This document shows, in pieces, positions 47,934 through 53,827 of a stretch of DNA of 53,827 bases. The stretch's first letter is position 1; the number at the start of each line of letters is the position of its first letter. The notes beneath the pieces are model-generated. The model saw nothing but the letters and a program-made list of their open reading frames with translations, was not told where the DNA came from and ran no database searches. The DNA is taken from the NCBI GenBank assembly GCA_020633895.1, contig JACKCT010000017.1:1-53827 (forward strand). The letters run 5' to 3'. This stretch comes from Deltaproteobacteria bacterium (GTDB lineage Bacteria; Lernaellota; Lernaellaia; JACKCT01). The position numbers and the translations under genes are program-made.

Positions 47934-48869
47934 CTAATCGTCGTCATCTTCGTCTTCGTCATCGTCGTCGGCGAATTCGTCGTCATCGTCATCGAAGGCG
48001 TCTTCATCGTCCGCGTCGGTTCCGCCGTCGCGCAAGGGTTCGTCGTCCGACAGCGGCTCGTCGCCCGCGTCCTCGGCGTCGTTTTGTTCGGGCACGTCTT
48101 CGTCCCCGTCGAAGTCGGACGCCAACTCCCGCGCTCCGGCCTCGGCCGCCTCGATGCGCGAGGTGATGCCGATGGAACCGAACTGCTCGTCCTGCACGAT
48201 GAAGACCATGTTCAATTTCATCAATTCCAGAATCGCCAGGAACGTCGTGACCACCTCGATCTTCGTGGTCTGATGGTCGAACAGGCTCTCGAAGCTCACC
48301 CGCTCGTTATTCGCGAGGATCTCGGTGATCTGCGTCATGCGTTGACGCACCGAGAAACGCTCCGGCGCGATATGGTGGATGTTGTCCTTGGGAACGCGTT
48401 TGAGGACCTGCTGAAAGGCCTTCATCAACTCGTATATCGTGGCGCGCAGCTCGCCGGGCTCGGCCAACGCTTCCTCGATCTCCGGCGCGGTGAACTTGCG
48501 GGCGAAGACATCCCGTCCCAGCATTTCCCGTTCGTCCATCTGATAGGCCGCGTCGCGAAAACGCTCGTATTCCAGCATCTGACGCACCAGTTCGGCGCGC
48601 GGGTCCTCGGGGGCTTCCTCGCCGTCGGCGACCTCGGGCTGAGGCAGGAGCAGCGCGCTTTTGATCTTCATCAGCGTCGCGCTCATCACCAGATATTCGC
48701 CGGCCACCTCCAGGTTCAGCTCGCGCATCATCTCGATGAATTCCAGATACTGGTGCGTGATCTTGGAGATGGGGATGTCGAAGATGTCATACTCGCTCTT
48801 GCGCACCAGGTGCAGCAACAGGTCGAGCGGCCCTTCGAAATCCGGAATGGTGATCCGATAGCGTTCCAT
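47934..48869 (-). CDS. scpA: Segregation and condensation protein ScpA with acidic tail
   Basis: A 311-aa ScpA kleisin bridging SMC heads. Seen: DFEGPLDLLLHLVRKSEYDI at the N-terminus (split at family motif), IPISKITHQYLEFIEMM, MSATLMKIKSALLLPQPE near 75, and the C-terminal winged-helix (VTTFLAILELMKLNMVFIVQ near 205-225). After about residue 245 comes an Asp/Glu-rich extension (DEDAFDDDDDEFADDDDED), absent in ordinary ScpA. The ATG at 48869 starts at MERYRITIPDF, the normal start. trpS precedes it by 7 bp. Confidence 0.95.
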   Translation of the reverse strand: MERYRITIPDFEGPLDLLLHLVRKSEYDIFDIPISKITHQYLEFIEMMRELNLEVAGEYLVMSATLMKIKSALLLPQPEVADGEEAPEDPRAELVRQMLEYERFRDAAYQMDEREMLGRDVFARKFTAPEIEEALAEPGELRATIYELMKAFQQVLKRVPKDNIHHIAPERFSVRQRMTQITEILANNERVSFESLFDHQTTKIEVVTTFLAILELMKLNMVFIVQDEQFGSIGITSRIEAAEAGARELASDFDGDEDVPEQNDAEDAGDEPLSDDEPLRDGGTDADDEDAFDDDDDEFADDDDEDEDDDD

Positions 48870-48876
48870 CGTCGGA

Positions 48877-49860
48877 TTAGACCTTGATCGCCTTGCGTAC
48901 GTCGGCCATGGTCGCCTCGGCCGTGGCGCGGGCCCGTTCATTGCCGTCGGCGATGACCTTGTCCAGCTTGGCCGGGTCGGCGTCGATTTCCTTGCGCCGC
49001 TCCTGAATCGGGGCCAGGCGTTCGTTAATCTTCTTGATCAGCGGCATCTTACAATCGATGCACCCGATCCCGGCGGTGGTGCATCCGGTGCGAACCCATT
49101 CCAGGTTTTCGTGCGTCTCGTAGGCCTTCCAGAGGGTGTAGACCGGGCAGATTTCCGGATTGCCCGGATCGGTGCGGCGCTTGCGGGCCGGGTCCGTGAC
49201 CATGGGACGCAGCTTCGTCTCGACCTCTTTGGGGGTGTCGGCCAGATTGATCGTATTGCCGTAGCTCTTGGACATCTTTCGGCCGTCGGTGCCGGGAATC
49301 TTGGGCACCTCGGTCAGCTTGACCTTGGGGATGACCAGCACGTCGCCGAAAAAATTGTTGAAGCGACGGGCCACGTCCCGCGTGATCTCGATGTGGGGGA
49401 TCTGATCCTGGCCGACGGGCACTTCGTGGGCGCGGTAGAGCAGGATGTCCGCCGATTGGAGAATGGGATAACCCAGGAAGCCGAGGGTGTTCAGGTCCTT
49501 GTCCTGAATCTGTTCCTGTTGCTCCTTGAACGTGGGGCACCCCAGCGCCCAGGGCAGGGGCGTAATCATCGACAGGATCAGGTACAGCTCGGCGTGCTGC
49601 GTGATGTCCGACTGCACGAACAGCGTCACCTTCTCCGGATTCAGTCCCACGGAGATCCAGTCGGCGATCATCTCCCGCGTGTTGTCATGGATGGACGCCG
49701 TGTCGGCGTATTCCGACGTCAACGCATGCCAGTCGGCCGAGAAGAAATAGCACTCGTGCGTCTCGGACAGGGCGAGCCAATTGGCCAGAGCGCCGTCCAA
49801 ATGCCCCAGATGCAGCCGCCCGGTGGGCCGCATGCCGGATAAGACGCGTTTTTGGGCCAT
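48877..49860 (-). CDS. trpS: Tryptophan--tRNA ligase
   Basis: A 327-aa class I aminoacyl-tRNA synthetase charging tRNA-Trp. Seen: RVLSGMRPTGRLHLGHLDGA with the HIGH-like motif HLGH near residues 17-20, conserved FVQSDITQHAEL near 88, PVGQDQIPHIEITRDVARRF near 155 (split), and KMSKS loop GRKMSKSYGNTI near 200. Length matches bacterial TrpS (about 330 aa). The downstream genes scpA, scpB and an rluB-like gene form the same operon, a familiar bacterial order with the M50 protease upstream. It starts 23 bp after the protease gene. Confidence 0.97.
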   Translation of the reverse strand: MAQKRVLSGMRPTGRLHLGHLDGALANWLALSETHECYFFSADWHALTSEYADTASIHDNTREMIADWISVGLNPEKVTLFVQSDITQHAELYLILSMITPLPWALGCPTFKEQQEQIQDKDLNTLGFLGYPILQSADILLYRAHEVPVGQDQIPHIEITRDVARRFNNFFGDVLVIPKVKLTEVPKIPGTDGRKMSKSYGNTINLADTPKEVETKLRPMVTDPARKRRTDPGNPEICPVYTLWKAYETHENLEWVRTGCTTAGIGCIDCKMPLIKKINERLAPIQERRKEIDADPAKLDKVIADGNERARATAEATMADVRKAIKV

Positions 49861-49883
49861 GCCTCGACTCCTCGTGTAATGGG

Positions 49884-50570
49884 CTAACGAACGCCGCCGA
49901 AGGCCTTGAGACCCGCGACGGATTCGAAGAATCCCGTTCCCGTCTGAATAACCGGCGCCAGATATTTGCCCCAGATATTCAGATGGAAGGGATCGAAAAA
50001 GAACACCAGCAAAATGATCAAAAACCCGTACGCGCCGATGGACATATACGCCTCGGCCGCGTCGTCGGGCAACAAAATCGCCACCACCTTGCTGCCGTCC
50101 AGCGGCGGGATGGGCAGCATATTGAAGACCGCCAGAATCACGTTGATCCAGATCAGCGCGTACATCAGGTTCGCCAGCGGCTTGACCACGAAGATCAAGG
50201 ATTCCGGCAGGAAGAGCAGCCCTCGCAGCAGGAACGCCGCGACGAGCGCCAGCAGGAGGTTCGAAATCGGTCCCGCCGCCGCGATGAGGGCGTGGTCCTT
50301 TTTCGGCTCTTCCAGGTTGCCCGTATCCACCGGCACCGGCTTGGCCCAACCGAACATTCCCCCGCCGCTGACCGCCAGGATGATCGGCACGATCACCGAA
50401 CCGAAGGGGTCGATGTGACGCACGGGGTTGAGCGTGACGCGTCCGAGCATCTGCGCCGTGGCGTCGCCCAGCTTCCAGGCCACCCAGGCGTGGGCCGCCT
50501 CATGCACCGAAACGGCCAGAATCAGCGCCGGGACGAAAATCAAAACGTTCATCAAAGCGTGGGAATCCAA
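49884..50570 (-). CDS. Site-2 protease family (M50) membrane metalloprotease
   Basis: A 228-aa intramembrane zinc protease of the compact S2P group with about five or six helices. Seen: zinc motif HEAAH near residues 22-26, NPVRHIDPFGSVIVPIILA and GWAKPVPVD near 50-80, and the third-ligand motif NMLPIPPLDGSK near 155-165. It has no PDZ domain, as usual in the M50B subgroup. I chose a TTG start at 50570 because GAGGA lies six bases before it; the ATG at 50552 has no ribosome site. It is the first gene of the operon running through trpS, scpA, scpB to dgt. Confidence 0.92.
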   Translation of the reverse strand: MDSHALMNVLIFVPALILAVSVHEAAHAWVAWKLGDATAQMLGRVTLNPVRHIDPFGSVIVPIILAVSGGGMFGWAKPVPVDTGNLEEPKKDHALIAAAGPISNLLLALVAAFLLRGLLFLPESLIFVVKPLANLMYALIWINVILAVFNMLPIPPLDGSKVVAILLPDDAAEAYMSIGAYGFLIILLVFFFDPFHLNIWGKYLAPVIQTGTGFFESVAGLKAFGGVR

Positions 50571-50711
50571 GGAAAATCCTCGCGGTACGCGTCCGGTCAA
50601 TGGGGACGATCTGTTAGCAGGGGCAACCTAGGCTGTCAATGGCGCGGCGCCCGTTTTTGCGCCCCCTTGTTTGGCGACGACAAGCTCCCTATTTTATCGC
50701 CCACGACGCAA

Positions 50712-51707
50712 ATGACCAGCCGAACTCCCACCACCGCGCCCAAGCCCACGGCGAGACGATCCGCCCTGTGGATAACTTTGGCCTTGGCGGCCTCCTTGGC
50801 GATGCTGCTCTCCTGGTCGGCGTGCGCGACGCGTCAGGTGGGCCTGGTTTCGACGGCCCCCGCGCCCAAGGCGACCCCTCGGCCGGAGATCCCCGGCGCG
50901 GCCGTTTATGTGATGGAGCAGCAGGTGACGTATCGCCTGGGGGGAGGGGCGAGGGAGTATCGGGCCTCGGCGATGGTGCGTCTGGTGTATGAGGCTACGA
51001 CGATGCCCGACGGCCCCGCCGGTCGCAAGGGCACGTGGATGCTGATCGAAAATCGCCTGGAGACCGATCTGCCCACGCACGAACTCCAGGTCAACCACGG
51101 CGGCGCGAACGTCGGTCCGGTCGTCACCCGGCCGTCGCCCTATGACCTGCTCCGCGACCGCCCGCTGACCTTCACGCAGGCCACGCCCACCGGCGAGGTC
51201 GTCATTCAGGGTATTCCGTCGCCGCCGGTGGCGGAAGGGGACAACGAGCAGACGGTCTACGACGAAGCGCGACGTCTCGCGACGACGCTGGTGCGTTGGC
51301 ATTTGGGGTTGGGCCATCGGGTCGCCGACCGGGTTTGGGAGTCGACGGACCTGCCCGGCGACGCCCTCGTCCCCGGCGTCGGGGAGGGGATCGCCCTGCG
51401 CAAGACGCGCGAAGGCCGCACCGTCTACGTCGCCGGGGGCATTCCCATGGTCGACATTGCTCGCCACGATTGGCTCATTCTCCCCACGCTTTTCGACGAC
51501 GCCCCGACTTGGCGCGTGAGCGATCTGGAGTTGTCGGCGGAACTGGACAAGTCGGAGAGCGGCGCCGAGCACGCCTTCGTGCGTATGACCGTCACGCCCC
51601 AGTGGGACGGGGACGCCGGCGCCATCGCCAAGCTGCCCGCCGCCGAAGCCGAAGTTCAAATCGCGGTCCATACCGCCGCCGGCCTCGCCGAGGCGCTGGA
51701 CCAATAG
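50712..51707 (+). CDS. Lipoprotein of unknown function
   Basis: A 331-aa exported lipoprotein. Seen: basic Thr/Pro-rich N-terminus, hydrophobic segment (WITLALAASLAMLLSW) and lipobox WSAC near residue 38, then a globular region of about 290 residues with no motif I recognise (MEQQVTYRLGGGAREYRASA, MLIENRLETDLPTHELQVN). Sequences such as VYVAGGIPMVDIARHDWLIL suggest beta structure. The ATG at 50712 lies close after the divergent protease promoter region; ribosome site weak. Possibly an envelope protein; no partner is evident. Confidence 0.7.
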   Translation: MTSRTPTTAPKPTARRSALWITLALAASLAMLLSWSACATRQVGLVSTAPAPKATPRPEIPGAAVYVMEQQVTYRLGGGAREYRASAMVRLVYEATTMPDGPAGRKGTWMLIENRLETDLPTHELQVNHGGANVGPVVTRPSPYDLLRDRPLTFTQATPTGEVVIQGIPSPPVAEGDNEQTVYDEARRLATTLVRWHLGLGHRVADRVWESTDLPGDALVPGVGEGIALRKTREGRTVYVAGGIPMVDIARHDWLILPTLFDDAPTWRVSDLELSAELDKSESGAEHAFVRMTVTPQWDGDAGAIAKLPAAEAEVQIAVHTAAGLAEALDQ

Positions 51708-51946
51708 CCGGACCCATAGTCGCCCACCCGGCCTAAGAGAAATTCCCTTCGCCATTGTAATCGACGCTCTTGTCCCCCATGCCTAAAGTGGATAGGCGCC
51801 AACATCCGGCGGACGCCGCGATTTGGGGCGTAGGTACCCGATTCGCCTTTACATTTGGCCGGGCCTCGCCCAACATGACGGCTCAATTCGCGTCGCATCG
51901 TCGGATCGCCACCGGTCGAAAAAGGCCGCTGAAGGAGTCACAACGC

Positions 51947-52480
51947 ATGACGGACGCTTCCAAGTCCCCCATCGAAGATTTCGGGCGGGATCTCATCCGC
52001 CAGGTCAACGAGTTGGTGGAAAAGATCCCCGGCCTGGCCCAGTACCGGGGCCGCGAGCAGATGCGCGACCAGGACCGCCTCCTGCGCGAACACACCGTCA
52101 AAAAGATGCAGGATCTCAAGGCTCGGATGGACCAGGTCAAGGCCGATCTGCTCAACAACGGCGGTCTGGCCTTGCTCGACGACGTGGATCGCGTCACCTC
52201 GCGCCTGGACGGGCTGATGAACGCCCATCGCTTCGCGGCGTACGGCTACACCGGCGCGTTCGATCCGAATCAGATCCTGGAAGGCGAACTGGGCAAGCTC
52301 TACGAATACGATTTGAAGATTCTCAAGGCGGTCGAGGACGCGGACACGAAGGTTGCGTCCTTGGAGGCGGCCACGCCGGACAACGCCCGCGAGACGATCC
52401 AGGCCATTTCCCGGGTCGTCGGCGAATTGGAACCCCTCGTCAAACAACGCAAGGACATCCTGCTCAGCTTCGGCTCGTAG
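51947..52480 (+). CDS. Helical (coiled-coil) protein paired with SPFH protein
   Basis: A 177-aa soluble, strongly helical protein: DFGRDLIRQVNELVEKIP, then a charged heptad-rich stretch (EHTVKKMQDLKARMDQVKAD near 50-70) and a second helical half (KLYEYDLKILKAVEDADTK, REDISRVV-like region near 150). No cysteine, signal or membrane helix. I know no named family. GGAG lies about ten bases before the ATG. The SPFH-domain gene follows after 29 bp, so the two probably work together, perhaps as a cytosolic scaffold or stress-response pair. Confidence 0.75.
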   Translation: MTDASKSPIEDFGRDLIRQVNELVEKIPGLAQYRGREQMRDQDRLLREHTVKKMQDLKARMDQVKADLLNNGGLALLDDVDRVTSRLDGLMNAHRFAAYGYTGAFDPNQILEGELGKLYEYDLKILKAVEDADTKVASLEAATPDNARETIQAISRVVGELEPLVKQRKDILLSFGS

Positions 52481-52509
52481 CGGGCTTTCATCGAACGGAG
52501 TGCATCCGA

Positions 52510-53520
52510 ATGGCGATTTTAAACCTGATCGAATGGGTGGACAGCGGTAGCGACGACATCGTCAAGCGCGTTCCCGAGTACGGCTCGGGCGAGACGAAGA
52601 TGGGCAGCCAGCTCATCGTCCGCGACAGCCAATCCGCCGTCTTTTTCCGCGACGGCAAGGGCCTGGACACCTTCGAGGCCGGGCGCCACACCCTGACCAC
52701 CGCCAACCTGCCGCTGCTCACCAAGCTCATCGGCAAGGCGTTCGACGTGGGCGCGTCGCCGTTTCGCACCGAGGTCTACTTCGTCAACCTCAAGGTCTTC
52801 AGCGACATGAAATGGGGCACGAAGGAGCCGGTGCCGGTCCGCGATTCGGAACTGGGCCTGGTGCGCATCCGGGCGTTCGGCAACTTCACGATGCGCGTCT
52901 CGGACCCGCTGACGTTCGTGAACACCATCGTCGGCCAGCGGGGCAAGTTCTCCACGCACGACATCGGCGGCTATCTCAAGGGCGTCATCATCAGCCGCCT
53001 GACGGATGTGTTGGGCGAGAATCTCAAGTCCATCTTCGATCTGGCGGCGCTCTACGACGAACTCGGCGTGGCGGCGAAGGTGCGCATGAAGGACGACTTC
53101 GCCAAATACGGCATCGAGTTGATCGACTTTTTCATCAACGCGATCACGCCGCCGGACGAGGTGCAGAAGATGATCGACCAGCGCTCGGCCATGGGCGCCA
53201 TCGGCAACATGAACCGCTTCATGCAGTTCAAATCGGCCCAGGCGATGGAAGAGGCGGCCAAATCCGGCGGTGCGGCGAACGACGCGATGGGCATGGGCCT
53301 CGGCGCGGGCTTCGGCATGATGATGCCCCAGATGATGAACAACGCCTTCAATCAGGGGCAGGGCGGCCAGCAACCCGCCAATCCCCAGCAGGCAGGCGCC
53401 GCCGCCGGCGCCCCGTCCCTCGAAGACCGCCTCATGAAGCTCAAATCCCTCCACGAGAAGGGGCTGATTACGGACGACGAATTCAACCAGAAGCGCTCGG
53501 AGATTTTGGCGGAGATATGA
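52510..53520 (+). CDS. SPFH-domain protein with C-terminal SHOCT motif (YdjI-like)
   Basis: A 336-aa protein. Seen: an N-terminal SPFH/band-7-like domain (VKRVPEYGSGETKMGSQLIV, split, FFRDGKGLDTFEAGRHTLTT, VYFVNLKVFSDMKWGTKEPV, FGNFTMRVSDPLTFVNTIVG), residues 1-220; a Gly/Met-rich linker (MGMGLGAGFGMMMPQMM near 262) and Gln/Pro-rich stretch; then a SHOCT motif (LEDRLMKLKSLHEKGLITDD near 305-325). This order matches virion-core-protein-like/YdjI proteins, which form membrane-associated or stress-linked assemblies. There is no signal peptide. It follows the 177-aa helical gene. SD is weak (GGAG about 15 bases upstream). Confidence 0.9.
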   Translation: MAILNLIEWVDSGSDDIVKRVPEYGSGETKMGSQLIVRDSQSAVFFRDGKGLDTFEAGRHTLTTANLPLLTKLIGKAFDVGASPFRTEVYFVNLKVFSDMKWGTKEPVPVRDSELGLVRIRAFGNFTMRVSDPLTFVNTIVGQRGKFSTHDIGGYLKGVIISRLTDVLGENLKSIFDLAALYDELGVAAKVRMKDDFAKYGIELIDFFINAITPPDEVQKMIDQRSAMGAIGNMNRFMQFKSAQAMEEAAKSGGAANDAMGMGLGAGFGMMMPQMMNNAFNQGQGGQQPANPQQAGAAAGAPSLEDRLMKLKSLHEKGLITDDEFNQKRSEILAEI

Positions 53521-53597
53521 TACATTGTTGAAAATGACGATGTGGCTATTGCGTCTTCAGTTTAGTTGTAGACATATATAATTAGCAAGGATGCCTT
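53521..53597. other. A/T-rich junction
   Basis: 77 bp at about one-third GC, in sharp contrast to the preceding gene, with TATATAATTA near 53574-53583. It marks the step from the chromosomal backbone to the low-GC gene that follows. No repeat or tRNA is visible inside the window. Confidence 0.5.
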
Positions 53598-53827
53598 ATG
53601 ATAGGTAAAATATCCCGTCTGCCATTGCGCAGCGTTTGGAAGCACGAAGCAATCAACTTTTCGACTTGGCTCGAAGAAAATCTTGATGCTCTTTGTGATG
53701 CTGTCGGCATAACTATGATGAACCCGCAGCGTGAGATTGAGGTTGGCACCTTTAAAGTTGATTTATTAGCTGAAGATGAGATCGGGGCTAGAGTAATAAT
53801 TGAAAATCAACTAGAGAAAAGCGACCA
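53598..53827 (+). CDS. Partial PD-(D/E)xK nuclease-like protein (DUF4268-type N-terminus)
   Basis: An incomplete gene running off the window end, with 76 codons visible. Seen: KISRLPLRSVWKHEAINFST (split), TWLEENLDALCDAVG, NPQREIEVGTFKVDLLAEDE and VIIENQLEKSD. The FKVDLLAED...VIIENQLEKSDH layout is that of a PD-(D/E)xK-type nuclease fold found in DUF4268 and related proteins, where the Asp and the Glu-x-Gln act in metal binding. The ATG at 53598 has AAGGA six bases upstream. GC is near 40%, unlike everything upstream, which suggests recent acquisition. Function could be defence or restriction; the rest of the gene is out of view. Confidence 0.72.
   Translation, partial: MIGKISRLPLRSVWKHEAINFSTWLEENLDALCDAVGITMMNPQREIEVGTFKVDLLAEDEIGARVIIENQLEKSD

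Noticed and set aside
47118-48887. 589-codon plus-strand frame across scpA and scpB
   Set aside because: Val/Phe-rich reading of the Asp/Glu codon runs; both Scp proteins have clear family motifs on the minus strand.

Overview
This window is a GC-rich (roughly 60-65% by eye), densely coded stretch from a Gram-negative, aerobically respiring bacterium. Lipoprotein signal peptides, multiheme periplasmic cytochromes, a probable outer-membrane beta-barrel and Asp-rich secreted proteins fit a deltaproteobacterium-like or candidate-phylum lineage (Myxococcota, Bdellovibrionota or similar). No rRNA, tRNA or taxonomic marker allows a firmer call.

Layout. 1-3.2 kb: an alkyl-sulfatase-like metallo-beta-lactamase lipoprotein, an SDR oxidoreductase, a rubredoxin, and two intergenic inverted-repeat elements. 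3.2-8.5 kb: one-carbon/methionine genes on the minus strand, namely a homocysteine-methyltransferase-like/MTHFR fusion whose zinc cysteines are missing, and cobalamin-dependent metH with its own terminator. 8.6-11.4 kb: a CapA-like lipoprotein converging on, and overlapping by 103 nt, a membrane protein of unknown function. 11.4-29.9 kb, all minus strand: a large respiratory locus. In transcription order it holds a Cys-rich membrane protein, ctaA, ctaB, an ABC-2 transporter, a SCO protein, alternative complex III (actABCDEF), a single-TM protein, a second SCO and the caa3 oxidase (ctaC, D, E, F). Together these make heme A, assemble the copper centres, oxidise quinol and pass electrons through c-type hemes to an A2-type (YSHPxVY) oxidase. 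30-31.9 kb: an acyl-CoA dehydrogenase-like protein and a 1-Cys peroxiredoxin.

32.2-37.5 kb, plus strand: thiolase, an Asp-box/PKD secreted protein with an Asp-rich tail, enoyl-CoA hydratase, and an alpha/beta hydrolase with a Lys/Ala tail. 37.5-43.1 kb: a methyltransferase, a large lipoprotein with a GHSRG motif, a small membrane protein, a DUF4266-DUF3570-TlpA cassette and an unlisted 34-aa membrane protein. 43.3-50.6 kb, minus strand: a tightly packed operon of an M50 protease, trpS, scpA, scpB, an RluB-type pseudouridine synthase, an exported AMMECR1-like/toroid fusion and a dGTPase. 50.7-53.5 kb: a lipoprotein, a helical protein and an SPFH-SHOCT protein. The last 300 bases drop to about 40% GC and begin a nuclease-like gene, which looks like the edge of an acquired island.

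Three intergenic TTGAY-N4-GTCAA palindromes (24.9, 38.3 and 42.9 kb) look like Crp/Fnr-family operators. They may tie the respiratory locus, the methyltransferase/lipoprotein pair and the 34-aa membrane protein into one oxygen- or redox-responsive regulon. Acidic low-complexity C-terminal tails recur on unrelated proteins (ActE, the ORF after ActF, CtaF, ScpA, ScpB, the Asp-box protein) and seem to be a lineage trait.
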